Origin: Limnohabitans sp. DM1
Lineage (GTDB): Bacteria > Pseudomonadota > Gammaproteobacteria > Burkholderiales > Burkholderiaceae_C
Reading direction: 5' to 3'
DNA length: 64,000 bases
NCBI RefSeq assembly: GCF_001269385.1
Contig: NZ_CXOO01000011.1
Location: 62,001-126,000 of the forward strand
Both the position numbers and the translations under genes were made by a program. The notes beneath the pieces were generated by a model. The model saw nothing but the letters and a program-made list of their open reading frames with translations, was not told the DNA's origin and ran no database searches. The number at the start of each line of letters is the position of its first letter. Position 1 is the first letter of the stretch. Positions 9,040-18,990 of this stretch are shown piece by piece.

Positions 9040-9804
9040 TCAATCGGCTTTGCGACGGGTCGCAGCTTGCACGGCCTTGCGCGCTGGCGCCTTTTTGGCC
9101 GCTGTTTTCGTGGCGGGTTTGGCTGCCGATTTGGCTGCTGGCTTGGCCGTTGGTTTGCCTACCGTCTTCACGGTGGGTTTGCTGGTTTTGGTCGCTGGCT
9201 TGGCCTCTGACTTGGCAGACGGCTTGGCCGCAGATTTGGCTGCTGGCTTGGCCGATTTGACCGGGGCTTTCAAGGCGGGCTTGGCCTTGCTGACGGGTTT
9301 GGCTGCTGGTTTGGCCGCAGCAGTTTTTGCTGAAGTGGTTTTGGCTGCACCGGTCTTGGCGCTGGCTTTGACGCTTGATTTTTTGGCCACCGAATTTTTG
9401 ATGTGGCCTTTGACCTCGGCAGCCGCCACAGGCTTGGGCGCACCGAACTTCAGGCGCACCGGTGTGCCACCCCAGATTTCTTCGAGGTTGTAATACGTGC
9501 GGATGGTGGGTTGCATGATGTGCGCCACGGCTTGACCGCAGTCCACGATGATCCACTCGCCGTTGTCTTCGCCTTCCATTCGGGGCTTGCCAAAACCGGC
9601 TTCACGCACCTTGTCGCGCACACTCGCGGCCAAGGCCTTGGTCTGGCGATTGGAAGTGCCCGAGGCAATGATCACGCGCTCAAACAAGGGGGAAAGGTGT
9701 TCGGTGTCAAACACCTGAATGTCCTGGGCTTTCACATCTTCCAGCGCGTCCACAATGGCACGCTGGAGTTTTTGGGTGTCTTTTTTGGCAGCAGTTTCGG
9801 TCAT
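9040..9804 (-). CDS. rsfS: Ribosomal silencing factor RsfS with Lys/Ala/Pro-rich tail
   Basis: RsfS binds ribosomal protein uL14 and blocks subunit joining in starved cells. Residues about 10-125 are a normal RsfS domain, with KAQDIQVFDT, ASGTSNRQTKALA, GEWIIVDCGQAVAHIM and YYNLEEIWGG. Residues about 126-254 are an added low-complexity tail of KPAAK, KSAAK and KTAAK repeats resembling histone H1 or AlgP, doubling the usual length (105-130 aa). The ATG at 9804 overlaps the nadD stop as TGATG; a TTG one codon upstream is less likely. The tail is probably a basic disordered RNA- or ribosome-contacting extension (inference). Confidence 0.93.
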   Translation of the reverse strand: MTETAAKKDTQKLQRAIVDALEDVKAQDIQVFDTEHLSPLFERVIIASGTSNRQTKALAASVRDKVREAGFGKPRMEGEDNGEWIIVDCGQAVAHIMQPTIRTYYNLEEIWGGTPVRLKFGAPKPVAAAEVKGHIKNSVAKKSSVKASAKTGAAKTTSAKTAAAKPAAKPVSKAKPALKAPVKSAKPAAKSAAKPSAKSEAKPATKTSKPTVKTVGKPTAKPAAKSAAKPATKTAAKKAPARKAVQAATRRKAD

Positions 9805-10436
9805 CAATGGGGCCTGTAGAGGTGGTGTTCGTGAATATAGCGTTCAACAGCGGTGGGCACCAGACCTGAAATTGCTTGGTCTGTGGCCACGAGCACACGG
9901 ATGTCCGTGGCGCTGTGGGGCATCAGCGGCATGTTCAAAATCTGAATGCGCGCTTCGATGGCGTCAGAAAGGGGCTGTGAAGGGGTGGAGCCGGAATCGC
10001 TCCAGGCCTTGACGCCTGTATCACGGCTTGCGGCGCAGATTATAGCGATGCGGCCGATTTCCTCGATCTGGTGCCAAGCCGCTAAAGAGCGCCGCTGGTC
10101 ATTGCCGAGCAACAAATAAAGCTGTGCCTGCGGAAACTCGGTCTGCAACTCATGCAAGGTGTCCACGGTGTAACTGGGGCCCAAACGCATGATTTCACGA
10201 TCATCCACCACGACCCGGCTTTGCCCTTCAAAGGCCAATCGGGTCATGGCCAGGCGATGTGCTGCTTCACTCAAAGTGCGGGTTTTGTGCCAGGCCTGCC
10301 CTGTGGGCAAAACACGGACCTGGTCGAGTTGCAACTGGGTCAGTGCCGCCTGCACCAGCGCCACATGGGCCTGATGCGGGGGGTCAAACGCCCCGCCAAA
10401 TACGCCCAGGCGCTGTACACAGGGCGCTTGCGTCAA
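9804..10436 (-). CDS. nadD: Nicotinate-nucleotide adenylyltransferase NadD
   Basis: Adenylates NaMN to deamido-NAD in NAD biosynthesis. It has the nucleotidyltransferase motif [14 protein letters not shown] near the N-terminus, [15 protein letters not shown], and a C-terminal [18 protein letters not shown]-like end ([15 protein letters not shown]). The frame extends up to an ATG at 10517, but that would overlap hemF by 85 nt. A TTG at 10434-10436 overlapping the hemF stop (TTGA) gives a normal 210-residue protein and fits the tight coupling of neighbours; another TTG lies two codons upstream. The start is therefore uncertain, the identity is not. Confidence 0.88.
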   Translation of the reverse strand: MTQAPCVQRLGVFGGAFDPPHQAHVALVQAALTQLQLDQVRVLPTGQAWHKTRTLSEAAHRLAMTRLAFEGQSRVVVDDREIMRLGPSYTVDTLHELQTEFPQAQLYLLLGNDQRRSLAAWHQIEEIGRIAIICAASRDTGVKAWSDSGSTPSQPLSDAIEARIQILNMPLMPHSATDIRVLVATDQAISGLVPTAVERYIHEHHLYRPH

Positions 10437-11353
10437 ACCCAATCCTTGGGCACCAGAAAGTGGCTGAGCAAACGCGCTTCGTGCGAATCCGGCGGATCTT
10501 GCCGCTGGTAAGACCAACGCACTTCCGGCGGCATGGACAGCAAGATGGATTCGGTGCGCCCGCCCGACTGCAAGCCGAAATGGGTGCCCCGGTCCCAGAC
10601 CAGGTTGAACTCGACATAGCGGCCCCGGCGATAGAGCTGAAAGTCGCGCTCACGCTCGCCATAAGCCATGTCCTTGCGGCGCTGCACGATCGGCATGTAG
10701 GCGCTCAGCAAAGCGTTGCCCACGCTTTGCAACATGGCAAAGCTCTGGTCCATGCCCAATTCGGAAAAATCGTCAAAGAAAATGCCGCCCACACCGCGCT
10801 GCTCATGGCGGTGCTTGTTGCAAAAATAGTCGTCACACCAGGTCTTGAAGCGCGGGTGCAGGCCTTCGCCAAATGGGGCCAGCGCATCCTTGCAGGTCTG
10901 ATGGAAATGCACCGCATCTTCGTCAAACCCGTAGTAGGGGGTCAGATCCATCCCGCCCCCAAACCAGGCCACAGGGGCCTTGCCTTCGGGCTTGGCAGCG
11001 ATCATGCGCACATTCATGTGCACCGTGGGCACGTAGGGGTTGCGCGGATGAAACACCAAGGACACCCCCATGGCCTCAAAGGCACAACCAGCCAACTCGG
11101 GGCGGTGCTGTGTGGCAGAGGGCGGCAATTGCGGTCCGGTCACATGAGAAAAACCGCAGCCAGCGCGCTCAAAAATCGGGCCACCTTCCAAAATCTGCGT
11201 GATGCCCTGGCCTTGCAGCTTGTCGCCGGGTTCCTTTTGCCAGTGGTCCACCAAGAAGGGCGTGCCGTCCATGTCTGTCAAAGCCTGGGTGATGCTGGAC
11301 TGCAAGTTCACCAGGTACTGGCGGGCGGCGTTCAAATCAAAAATGTCGTTCAT
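10433..11353 (-). CDS. hemF: Oxygen-dependent coproporphyrinogen III oxidase HemF
   Basis: Converts coproporphyrinogen III to protoporphyrinogen IX with O2 in heme synthesis. The 306-aa protein matches the family in length. Signature blocks are [56 protein letters not shown] and [13 protein letters not shown]. The start at 11353 ([11 protein letters not shown]) overlaps the acyltransferase stop as ATGA; a longer frame has no family similarity. An O2-dependent enzyme fits the aerobic, low-oxygen-capable respiration seen elsewhere in the window. Confidence 0.96.
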   Translation of the reverse strand: MNDIFDLNAARQYLVNLQSSITQALTDMDGTPFLVDHWQKEPGDKLQGQGITQILEGGPIFERAGCGFSHVTGPQLPPSATQHRPELAGCAFEAMGVSLVFHPRNPYVPTVHMNVRMIAAKPEGKAPVAWFGGGMDLTPYYGFDEDAVHFHQTCKDALAPFGEGLHPRFKTWCDDYFCNKHRHEQRGVGGIFFDDFSELGMDQSFAMLQSVGNALLSAYMPIVQRRKDMAYGERERDFQLYRRGRYVEFNLVWDRGTHFGLQSGGRTESILLSMPPEVRWSYQRQDPPDSHEARLLSHFLVPKDWV

Positions 11354-12003
11354 GAATGACCTTTGTTGGATTCTGTGGGTGCTGGCAAAGCCGTGCCAAG
11401 CCAAGGTTGCACGGGCCCCATTTGCTGTTCATGAAAGCCTTGAACCCCCTTAAAAACCTGAGCCATATGAGCGTAGTCCTCTTCTACACGGCCCGTCAGC
11501 TGATAGACATCCATGAGGGAAAAGGTACGTCGCCCCCAATCAAACTTGACCAGCACCAGGGGCACATCGGCCTTCAGGGCCACTTGGTAAAAACCGCTGC
11601 GCCAGCCGGGGGTCAGGCTGCGCGTGCCTTCCGGGGCCAGGCCCAGCCACAGCAAGCGCCCTGACCTTTTGTACTGCTCGAACAGTTCCACCATGTCGCC
11701 CACCACGCCTTTGGGCGAGCTGCGGTCAATCGGCAAGCCCCCGACCCAGCGCAGCCAGGCACCAAACACCGGAAACTTGAACAGCGAATCCTTGGCCCAG
11801 AATTTGGCCGGAATGCCCAGGCCCCACTTGGCCAAAATACCAATTGGAAAGTCCCAGTTGCTGGTATGGGGGTAGACGATGGCCACGCCCTGAAGCGTGG
11901 GAAAGCCCTCGAACTCCAGCTTCCAGCCCAGCAGCTTCAACAGCCAGCGTGCCAGGCGGGAGCCCTGGAATGAAACGGAGCGAACAGCGTGTTGCGGGTT
12001 CAT
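11350..12003 (-). CDS. PlsC-like 1-acylglycerol-3-phosphate acyltransferase family protein
   Basis: Protein of 217 aa with the PlsC acyltransferase motifs: HTSNWDF (H-x4-D catalytic block, about residues 46-52), a central GGLPIDR block, and PEGTR (about residues 124-128). It is shorter than full PlsC and resembles the compact acyltransferases often annotated as lysophospholipid acyltransferases in Burkholderiales. The acyl acceptor is unknown. It sits 17 nt after purD and overlaps hemF by 4 nt. Confidence 0.75.
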   Translation of the reverse strand: MNPQHAVRSVSFQGSRLARWLLKLLGWKLEFEGFPTLQGVAIVYPHTSNWDFPIGILAKWGLGIPAKFWAKDSLFKFPVFGAWLRWVGGLPIDRSSPKGVVGDMVELFEQYKRSGRLLWLGLAPEGTRSLTPGWRSGFYQVALKADVPLVLVKFDWGRRTFSLMDVYQLTGRVEEDYAHMAQVFKGVQGFHEQQMGPVQPWLGTALPAPTESNKGHS

Positions 12004-12020
12004 GGGCTAGCCGTCCTGGC

Positions 12021-13301
12021 TCAATGTTTGATGGCACGGTAGCCGATGTCCTTGCGGTACTGCATGCCGTCAAAACCAATGGCTTCCAGCGTTTCGTAGG
12101 CTTTTTGCTGGGCCAGACGCACCGAATCGGCCAGCGCTGTGACGCACAGCACGCGGCCACCCGACGTGAGCGTTTTGCCATCTACCGCCGTGGTGCCCGC
12201 ATGAAAGACAATGGCATCGTCGGCATCCTTGGGCAGGCCGTTGATGACATCGCCTTTGCGGGGATTCATGGGATAGCCTGCAGCAGCCATCACCACACCC
12301 AGCGCCACACGGCGGTCCCACTCCATGTTGATCCTGTCCAGCCCCGACGAGGTAGCGGCCAGCATGACTTCCAGGAAGTCGGTCTTCAAACGCATCAGGA
12401 TCGGCTGGGTTTCGGGGTCGCCCATGCGGCAGTTGAACTCCAGCGTTTTGGGGCGGCCCTGCTCGTCAATCATCAGCCCGGCATACAAAAAGCCGGTGTA
12501 GGGAATGCCGTCTTTTTCCATGCCCCGGATGGTGGGCAGGATCACCTCGCGCATGGCGCGGGCGTGCACTTCGGCTGTGACCACCGGCGCGGGCGAATAA
12601 GCCCCCATGCCGCCCGTGTTGGGGCCCCGATCTGCATCCAGCAAGCGTTTGTGGTCCTGGCTGGTGGCCATGGCCGCCACGTTCTGGCCATCGCAGATCA
12701 CAATAAAGCTGGCCTCTTCGCCTTGCAAAAACTCTTCAATCACCACCCGTGCGCCGCCCTCGTTGTGCGCCACGCCCAAGGTATTGTCCAGCAGCATGAA
12801 GTCAATCGCCTCATGCGCCTCGGCCAAGGTCATGGCCACCACCACACCTTTGCCTGCAGCCAGTCCGTCGGCCTTGACCACGATGGGCGCGCCTTTGCGC
12901 TCCACATAGGCGTGGGCCAGGGCCGCATCGGTGAAGGTGTCAAACTCAGCCGTGGGAATCTGGTGGCGGGCCATGAAGGCCTTGGAAAAGGCCTTGGAGC
13001 TTTCCAGCTGCGCCGCCTTTTGCGTAGGACCAAAAATGCGCAACCCATGCGCACGGAAATCATCCACGATGCCTACGGCCAAGGGAGCCTCGGGACCCAC
13101 CACGGTCAAACCAATCTGGTTGTCCAGCGCCCATTGCCGCAGCTGTGTAATGTCCGTGATGGGGAGGTTGTGCAGCATGGCATCGCGGGCAGTGCCGCCG
13201 TTACCGGGGGCCACATACACCTGCTGCACGCGGGGAGACTGGGCCAATTTCCAGGCCATGGCATGTTCACGGCCACCATTGCCGACCACCAATACTTTCA
13301 T
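12021..13301 (-). CDS. purD: Phosphoribosylamine--glycine ligase PurD
   Basis: ATP-grasp enzyme of 426 aa catalysing the second step of de novo purine synthesis, joining glycine to phosphoribosylamine. It starts MKVLVVGNGGREHAMAWK, the family N-terminus, and has VGPEAPLAVGIVDDF, the ATP-grasp lid VVKADGLAAGKGVVVA, and LEFNCRMGDPETQ near the metal site. Length is normal (about 425). It lies 9 nt after yebC. Confidence 0.97.
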   Translation of the reverse strand: MKVLVVGNGGREHAMAWKLAQSPRVQQVYVAPGNGGTARDAMLHNLPITDITQLRQWALDNQIGLTVVGPEAPLAVGIVDDFRAHGLRIFGPTQKAAQLESSKAFSKAFMARHQIPTAEFDTFTDAALAHAYVERKGAPIVVKADGLAAGKGVVVAMTLAEAHEAIDFMLLDNTLGVAHNEGGARVVIEEFLQGEEASFIVICDGQNVAAMATSQDHKRLLDADRGPNTGGMGAYSPAPVVTAEVHARAMREVILPTIRGMEKDGIPYTGFLYAGLMIDEQGRPKTLEFNCRMGDPETQPILMRLKTDFLEVMLAATSSGLDRINMEWDRRVALGVVMAAAGYPMNPRKGDVINGLPKDADDAIVFHAGTTAVDGKTLTSGGRVLCVTALADSVRLAQQKAYETLEAIGFDGMQYRKDIGYRAIKH

Positions 13302-13310
13302 CCGATGTCC

Positions 13311-14036
13311 TTATTCTTCAATGTCGGCGTTGTGAAAGACGTTTTGCACGTCATCCAGATCTTCCAAAATATCCAGCAGTTTTTGCATTTTTGCAGCATC
13401 TTCCCCCGTCAGGGTGATGGTGTTTTCAGCGCGCATCGTCACCTCGGCCATGTCGGCCACCAAGCCAGCAGTTTCCAGGGCGTTTTTCACGGCCTCAAAG
13501 TCGGCAGGCGCCGTCAGGACCTCAATGGCGCCCACCTCATCGGTGATCACATCTTCGGCGCCCGCCTCCAGAGCCACTTCCATCACTTTGTCTTCGTCGG
13601 TGCCCGGGGCAAAAATCAACTGACCGCAGTTTTTAAACTGAAACGCTACCGAGCCCTCTGTGCCCAGGTTGCCGCCATGCTTGCTGAAGGCATGGCGCAT
13701 TTCGGCCACGGTACGCACCCGGTTGTCGGTCATGGTGTCGACAATGACGGCCGCGCCGCCGATGCCGTAGCCTTCGTAACGGATTTCTTCGTAGCTCACA
13801 CCTTCGAGGTTGCCGGTGGCCTTGTCCACGTTGCGCTTGATGGTGTCTGCCGGCATGTTGGCCGCTTTGGCCTTTTCGATGGCCAGGCGCAAACGTGGAT
13901 TGGCGCTGACATCACCGCCGCCCGTGCGGGCGGCCACCATGATTTCCCGAACCACGCGGGTCCAAATACGTTGTCTTTTTTCGTCTTGCCTGCCCTTGCG
14001 GTGCTGAATATTTGCCCATTTACTGTGGCCAGCCAT
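13311..14036 (-). CDS. YebC/PmpR/TACO1 family protein
   Basis: A 241-aa member of the YebC/PmpR family, annotated historically as transcriptional regulators and more recently linked to relief of ribosome stalling (TACO1-like). It starts [20 protein letters not shown], the highly conserved family opening, and contains [18 protein letters not shown]-like and [19 protein letters not shown] blocks. Length is typical. It is the promoter-proximal gene of the nine-gene minus-strand run ending in rng, and its start faces the HerA-like gene across 70 nt. Confidence 0.95.
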   Translation of the reverse strand: MAGHSKWANIQHRKGRQDEKRQRIWTRVVREIMVAARTGGGDVSANPRLRLAIEKAKAANMPADTIKRNVDKATGNLEGVSYEEIRYEGYGIGGAAVIVDTMTDNRVRTVAEMRHAFSKHGGNLGTEGSVAFQFKNCGQLIFAPGTDEDKVMEVALEAGAEDVITDEVGAIEVLTAPADFEAVKNALETAGLVADMAEVTMRAENTITLTGEDAAKMQKLLDILEDLDDVQNVFHNADIEE

Positions 14037-14106
14037 CGGGAATTCCTTGATTGTTGATTTAACCTATAGGCTCGATTTTACTTTTGAAGCCAGGGAACCT
14101 ATTTTC
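14037..14106. promoter_or_regulatory. Divergent yebC / HerA-like control region
   Basis: A 70 bp spacer between outward-facing genes. It is more AT-rich than its surroundings and centres on the 8-bp palindrome CCTATAGG at 14062-14069, which reads as a TATAGG -10-like box on both strands. No clear -35 boxes are visible, so the promoters are inferred from position. Confidence 0.35.
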
Positions 14107-15636
14107 ATGTCTGAACCCATGCTGATTGCAAAAAACAAGCACGCGCTCTGCGAACTCTTGCCTGGCCTGGCCAACCGCCACGGCCTGATCACGGGGGCCA
14201 CCGGTACGGGCAAAACCGTCACGCTGCAAACGCTGGCTGAAAGTTTTTCGCGCCTGGGCGTGCCGGTCTTCATGGCCGACGTCAAAGGCGATCTGACCGG
14301 GGTCAGCCAAGCGGGCAAGATCGGCGACAAACTGGCCGCCGTGCTGCAAGACCGTGGACTTGCGCTGCCTGAGCCCCTGGCCTGCCCCACCACTTTGTGG
14401 GACGTGTTTGGCGAGCAAGGCCACCCGGTGCGCGCCACCATCTCCGACATGGGGCCCTTGTTGCTGACCCGCATGCTGGGCCTGAACGACACCCAGGCCG
14501 GGGTGCTGAACCTGGTGTTCAAGATTGCCGACGACAACGGTTTGCTGCTGCTGGACATGAAAGACCTGAGGGCCATGCTGCAGTACGTGGGGGACAACGC
14601 CAAACAGTTCACCACCGAATACGGCAACATCAGCGCCGCCAGCATCGGGGCCATCCAGCGCGGCCTGGTTCAAATTGAGACCCAGGGCGGTGACCAGTTC
14701 TTTGGCGAGCCCATGCTCAACATTGAAGACTTCATGCAGACCGACGCACAGGGCCAGGGTGTGGTGAACATCCTGGCGGCCGACAAGCTCATGAACTCGC
14801 CGCGCCTGTACGCCACTTTTTTGTTGTGGATGCTGTCGGAGTTGTTCGAGGTGCTGCCCGAAATCGGCGACCCGGTCAAACCCAAACTGGTCTTCTTTTT
14901 TGACGAGGCGCACCTGCTGTTCAAGGACGCGCCTGCGGTCCTGGTCGAGCGCATCGAGCTGGTGGTGCGCCTGGTGCGCTCCAAGGGCGTGGGGGTGTAC
15001 TTCGTCACGCAAAACCCGCTGGACATCCCCGACAGCGTGCTGGGCCAGTTGGGCAACCGGGTGCAACACGCCCTGCGTGCCTACACACCGCGCGACCAAA
15101 AAGCCGTGAAGTCCACCGCGCAAACCATGCGCCCCAAGGCAGGCCTGGACATCGAAGCGGCCATCACCGAACTGGCCGTGGGCGAGGCCCTGGTGAGTTT
15201 TCTGGACGCCAAGGGCCGCCCCTGCGAGACCGAACGCGTGTTTGTGCTGCCCCCGGGCAGCCAGCTGGGCCCCATCACCCCCGCCCAGCGGCAGGCGCTG
15301 GTTCAGGGCTCTTTGGTGGCCGGGGTTTACGAACAAGCACAGGACCGGGAGTCGGCTTACGAAAAACTCAAGGGCCAGGCCGCTGCATCCGGCCAAGCCA
15401 GCGCCGCCAGCCCCTTGCCAGGTCAGGCACCGGGGGCTGCCGAATCAGCCAGCGGCGGCCTGATGGGGAGCCTGACAGAAATGCTGTTTGGCAGCACCGG
15501 CCCCCGGGGTGGACAACGAGACGGTGTGGCGCAAATGGTGGTCAAAAGTGCCGTGCGCACCGCAGGCTCGGCCATTGGCCGGGAAATCGTGCGCGGCGTA
15601 CTGGGCAGCTTGCTGGGGGGAAGTCGGCGCAGATAA
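14107..15636 (+). CDS. HerA-like DUF853 ATPase (YjgR type)
   Basis: HerA/FtsK-superfamily ATPase of 509 aa, related to E. coli YjgR (DUF853), whose cellular role is not established. Walker A GATGTGKT is at about residues 30-37, Walker [14 protein letters not shown] at about 260, and the sensor-like [22 protein letters not shown] follows. The C-terminal third has an Ala/Gly/Ser-rich linker and a short GxxxG-rich tail ([17 protein letters not shown]). The start at 14107 ([10 protein letters not shown]) matches the family; an upstream in-frame ATG adds 20 atypical residues. It stands alone and ends at a strong terminator. Confidence 0.85.
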   Translation: MSEPMLIAKNKHALCELLPGLANRHGLITGATGTGKTVTLQTLAESFSRLGVPVFMADVKGDLTGVSQAGKIGDKLAAVLQDRGLALPEPLACPTTLWDVFGEQGHPVRATISDMGPLLLTRMLGLNDTQAGVLNLVFKIADDNGLLLLDMKDLRAMLQYVGDNAKQFTTEYGNISAASIGAIQRGLVQIETQGGDQFFGEPMLNIEDFMQTDAQGQGVVNILAADKLMNSPRLYATFLLWMLSELFEVLPEIGDPVKPKLVFFFDEAHLLFKDAPAVLVERIELVVRLVRSKGVGVYFVTQNPLDIPDSVLGQLGNRVQHALRAYTPRDQKAVKSTAQTMRPKAGLDIEAAITELAVGEALVSFLDAKGRPCETERVFVLPPGSQLGPITPAQRQALVQGSLVAGVYEQAQDRESAYEKLKGQAAASGQASAASPLPGQAPGAAESASGGLMGSLTEMLFGSTGPRGGQRDGVAQMVVKSAVRTAGSAIGREIVRGVLGSLLGGSRRR

Positions 15637-15657
15637 GCGTATCGGCTGCATCCCACC

Positions 15658-15684
15658 AAAAAAGGCCCTGACGGGCCTTTTTTT
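15658..15684. terminator. Bidirectional intrinsic terminator between HerA-like gene and clpA
   Basis: AAAAAAGGCCC-TGAC-GGGCC-TTTTTTT: a GC-rich stem flanked by an A-run on the left and a T-run on the right, so it can end both the plus-strand HerA-like transcript and the convergent clpA transcript. Confidence 0.88.
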
Positions 15685-15731
15685 GTGCCCCTACCCCAGA
15701 AACGGGGAGCGGGGCCATGGATTCACGGAAC

Positions 15732-18071
15732 TTAGCCCGCTGTGGCCTCTTCGGGCTCGGCGGGCTCCGAACGCGAAGAGCGGCTGTCCTTTTTCGGGTT
15801 GGGCGTGATGTCCAGCAAGACCTCGTCCTTGTCGTCGATGTCCACCATCAGACGCCCGCCTTCGGTCAGGCGACCAAACAGCAATTCGTCGGCCAAGGCC
15901 TTACGGATGGTGTCCTGGATCAGGCGCTGCATGGGGCGTGCGCCCATGAGCGGGTCGAAGCCCTTCTTGGCCAGGTGCTTGCGCAGCTTGTCGGTGAAGG
16001 TGACGTCCACCTTCTTTTCACCCAATTGCTGCTCCAATTGCAGCAAGAACTTGTCGACCACACGCAAGATGATCTGCTCATCGAGCGGCTTGAAGCTGAC
16101 GATGGCGTCCAGGCGGTTGCGGAACTCGGGGGTGAACAGGCGCTTGATGTCGCCCATCTCGTCGCCCGCCTGGCGCGGGTTTGTGAAACCTATGGTGGCC
16201 TTGTTCATGGTCTCCGCGCCCGCGTTGGTCGTCATGACGATGATGACGTTGCGGAAGTCGGCCTTGCGCCCGTTGTTGTCGGTCAGCGTGCCGTGGTCCA
16301 TGACCTGCAACAACACGTTGAAGATCGCGGGGTGCGCCTTTTCGATTTCGTCGAGCAGCAGCACGCAATGCGGCTTTTTGGTCACCGCTTCGGTCAACAG
16401 GCCACCTTGGTCAAAACCCACATAGCCCGGAGGCGCGCCGATCAGGCGGCTCACAGCGTGTTGCTCCATGTACTCGGACATGTCAAAGCGGATCAACTCA
16501 ATGCCCATGATGTAGGCCAGTTGCTTGGCCGCCTCGGTCTTGCCCACGCCCGTGGGGCCCGAGAACAGGAAGGAGCCAATGGGCTTGTCGGTTTTACCCA
16601 AGCCCGAACGCGCCATCTTGACAGCAGACGAGAGTACTTCGAGCGCTTTGTCCTGACCGAACACCACCGACTTGAGGTCGCGCTCGATGGTCTGCAGCTT
16701 GCTGCGGTCGTCGTTGGACACGTTGGCCGGAGGAATGCGTGCAATCTTGGCAACGATGTCTTCGATCTCTGCCTTGCCAATGGTTTTTTTGCGTTTGGAT
16801 GCGACCTGAATCCGCTGCGCAGCACCGGCTTCGTCGATGACATCAATCGCCTTGTCGGGCAACTGCCGGTCATTGATGAACTTGGCCGACAGCTCGGCAG
16901 CGGCCTGCAAGGCAGCGATCGTGTATTTGACGCTGTGGTGATCTTCAAAACGGCTCTTGAGGCCTTTGAGGATGTCCACGGTCTCGGTCACCGTCGGTTC
17001 GACCACGTCCACTTTCTGGAAACGACGCGAGAGGGCCGCGTCCTTTTCGAAGATACCTCGGTACTCGGTGAAAGTCGTTGCACCAATGCACTTGAGCTGA
17101 CCGCTGGACAGGGCAGGCTTGAGCAAGTTGGAGGCGTCGAGCGTACCGCCCGAGGCCGCACCCGCACCGATCAAGGTGTGGATTTCGTCGATGAACAGGA
17201 TGGCGTGCGGCTTGTCCTTGAGTGACTTGAGCACGCCCTTGAGGCGCTGCTCAAAGTCGCCACGGTATTTGGTGCCCGCCAGCAAGGCCCCCATATCCAG
17301 CGAATACACCGTGGCTTCGGTCAGGATGTCGGGCACAGTGCCTTGGGTGATGCGCCAGGCCAAGCCTTCTGCAATTGCAGTTTTACCCACACCGGCCTCC
17401 CCCACCAGCAGCGGGTTGTTCTTGCGACGGCGGCACAGAATCTGAATCGTGCGCTCCACCTCGTACTCGCGCCCGATCAGGGGATCGATCTTGCCTTCTT
17501 TGGCCGCTTGGTTCAGGTTGTTGGTGTATTGCTCCAGAGGTGAGGCTTTTTCACTGCGCTCACCACCTTGCCCGCCTTCTTCACTTTCGCTGCTGGCGGG
17601 GTTCTCAGCCGATTTGGCCGCTTCTGGCGGGTCGCTCTTGCGGATGCCGTGGGCAATGAAGTTGACCACGTCCAGCCGCGTGATGCCTTGCTGGTGCAGG
17701 TAATACACAGCGTGCGAGTCTTTTTCGCCAAAGATGGCCACCAGCACGTTGGCGCCGGTCACCTCTTTTTTACCACTGCCGGTGGACTGCACATGCATGA
17801 TGGCGCGCTGAATCACGCGCTGAAAGCCCAGCGTGGGTTGCGTGTCCACCTCTTCGGTGCCGGCCACCTGCGGGGTGTTGTCCTTGATGAAGTTGCTCAA
17901 GGCCTTGCGCAAATCATCGATGTTGGCGGCGCAAGCGCGCAACACTTCAGCCGCACTGGGGTTGTCCAGCAATGCTAGGAGCAGGTGCTCAACTGTGATG
18001 AACTCGTGGCGCTGCTGTCGGGCCTCAACAAAGGCCATGTGCAAACTGACTTCCAATTCCTGGGCAATCAT
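15732..18071 (-). CDS. clpA: ATP-dependent Clp protease ATP-binding subunit ClpA
   Basis: AAA+ unfoldase of 779 aa partnering ClpP and the ClpS adaptor to degrade N-degron and SsrA-tagged proteins. The start at 18071 (MIAQELEVSLHMAF) has AAGGAAAT just upstream; the open frame continues through clpS antisense codons but is not family sequence. The Clp N-domain is residues 1-145. D1 Walker A is GEAGVGKTAIAEGL and D2 Walker A is GPTGVGKTEAAKQL; Walker B segments are ILFIDEIHTLIGAG and VLLLDEIEKAHP. It lies 55 nt after clpS. Confidence 0.97.
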   Translation of the reverse strand: MIAQELEVSLHMAFVEARQQRHEFITVEHLLLALLDNPSAAEVLRACAANIDDLRKALSNFIKDNTPQVAGTEEVDTQPTLGFQRVIQRAIMHVQSTGSGKKEVTGANVLVAIFGEKDSHAVYYLHQQGITRLDVVNFIAHGIRKSDPPEAAKSAENPASSESEEGGQGGERSEKASPLEQYTNNLNQAAKEGKIDPLIGREYEVERTIQILCRRRKNNPLLVGEAGVGKTAIAEGLAWRITQGTVPDILTEATVYSLDMGALLAGTKYRGDFEQRLKGVLKSLKDKPHAILFIDEIHTLIGAGAASGGTLDASNLLKPALSSGQLKCIGATTFTEYRGIFEKDAALSRRFQKVDVVEPTVTETVDILKGLKSRFEDHHSVKYTIAALQAAAELSAKFINDRQLPDKAIDVIDEAGAAQRIQVASKRKKTIGKAEIEDIVAKIARIPPANVSNDDRSKLQTIERDLKSVVFGQDKALEVLSSAVKMARSGLGKTDKPIGSFLFSGPTGVGKTEAAKQLAYIMGIELIRFDMSEYMEQHAVSRLIGAPPGYVGFDQGGLLTEAVTKKPHCVLLLDEIEKAHPAIFNVLLQVMDHGTLTDNNGRKADFRNVIIVMTTNAGAETMNKATIGFTNPRQAGDEMGDIKRLFTPEFRNRLDAIVSFKPLDEQIILRVVDKFLLQLEQQLGEKKVDVTFTDKLRKHLAKKGFDPLMGARPMQRLIQDTIRKALADELLFGRLTEGGRLMVDIDDKDEVLLDITPNPKKDSRSSRSEPAEPEEATAG

Positions 18072-18126
18072 GTGATTTCCTTTTGCCTTGCGTGAGAGAT
18101 AAAAACGATGTGGGGTAGTTTGCCCA

Positions 18127-18486
18127 CTATTCAATGGGCTCGCTGACACATTGCAACGGGTGCCCGGCTTGTCGGGCCGCATCCAGCACCTGGTCCACCT
18201 TGGTGGCCGCCACGTCGCGGGAATAGACCCCACAGACGCCTTTGCCGTCCAAATGGATCTTGAGCATGATCTGGGTGGCCGCCTCGCGGTCTTTGCCAAA
18301 AAATTCCTGGATGACCATGACCACGAACTCCATGGGGGTGAAGTCATCGTTGAGCATGGCCACCTGATACATCTGAGGTGGCTGAATTTTTTGAGCACGG
18401 CGCTCGAGCACGACAGCATCGCCCCCATCCGGGGTGCGGGGCGTCACTGGCGGCAGCGTTGGGTTTGCAGGTTTTTTCGTTGCCAT
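18127..18486 (-). CDS. clpS: ATP-dependent Clp protease adaptor ClpS
   Basis: Adaptor of 119 aa delivering N-degron substrates to ClpA. A Pro-rich disordered N-terminal arm (about residues 1-35) precedes the core, which carries [17 protein letters not shown], where the N-degron pocket Asn-Asp pair sits, and [18 protein letters not shown]. Length is normal. It is cotranscribed with clpA and divergent from cspD, the same arrangement as E. coli cspD-clpS-clpA. Confidence 0.96.
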   Translation of the reverse strand: MATKKPANPTLPPVTPRTPDGGDAVVLERRAQKIQPPQMYQVAMLNDDFTPMEFVVMVIQEFFGKDREAATQIMLKIHLDGKGVCGVYSRDVAATKVDQVLDAARQAGHPLQCVSEPIE

Positions 18487-18586
18487 GAATTCATTCTATA
18501 GAGGCTTTGAACCCCTTTTGGACAACGGTCATAAAAGACTTTTCCGGCCTGCGTGAAAACCCCGTGATCTCGGGGAAAACCTCACA

Positions 18587-18615
18587 TTGACAAAAACAAC
18601 AAGCCCGCCTCAAAT
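18587..18615 (+). promoter_or_regulatory. Sigma70-type promoter for cspD
   Basis: TTGACA at 18587-18592, a 17-nt spacer, then TCAAAT at 18610-18615. The ATG follows 28 nt after the -10 box, with GGAGA as ribosome site. Just upstream, CCCCG-N6-CGGGG (about 18560-18575) can form a small hairpin of unknown role. Confidence 0.65.
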
Positions 18616-18643
18616 GAATGTCAATCAATAACGGAGACATCGC

Positions 18644-18904
18644 ATGCCCAGCGGTACGGTCAAGTGGTTCAACGATGCCAAAGGTTTCGGATTCATCGAG
18701 CCTGACGGCGGCGGAGCCGATGCTTTTGCTCATTTTTCAGCCATACAGGCTGACGGCTACAAAAGCCTCAAGGAAGGCGCCCGGGTGACTTTTGAGCTCG
18801 CAGAGGGCAACAAAGGCCTCATGGCCGTGAATATCCGGGCTGAAAACGCCGCCGAGCAAACCGAGTCAACCTTGTCCAATGAAGATCCCGGCCCCGCTTC
18901 CTGA
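18644..18904 (+). CDS. cspD: Cold-shock domain protein (CspD-like)
   Basis: Single-strand nucleic-acid-binding protein of 86 aa. Residues 1-66 form a cold-shock domain with RNP1-like [10 protein letters not shown] and RNP2-like [10 protein letters not shown] short acidic, Ser/Pro-rich tail (residues about 67-86) follows, as in CspD, which in E. coli inhibits DNA replication in stationary phase. Position beside divergent clpS-clpA supports the CspD label, but a general Csp role is possible. A good promoter and GGAGA ribosome site precede it. Confidence 0.85.
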   Translation: MPSGTVKWFNDAKGFGFIEPDGGGADAFAHFSAIQADGYKSLKEGARVTFELAEGNKGLMAVNIRAENAAEQTESTLSNEDPGPAS

Positions 18905-18990
18905 TTATCCCGGCGGGTCTGGGCAAGATCATCATGACCGCTTGCCCTTATGCTTGAGGGCTTATCGCCAGCGCGAGCAATGATTTCACC

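Noticed and set aside
11844-14057. Very long open frame (over 700 codons) on the plus strand antisense to purD and yebC
   Set aside because: It mirrors GC-rich genes on the other strand, has shadow-type composition, and no recognisable domain. The minus-strand genes fully explain the region.
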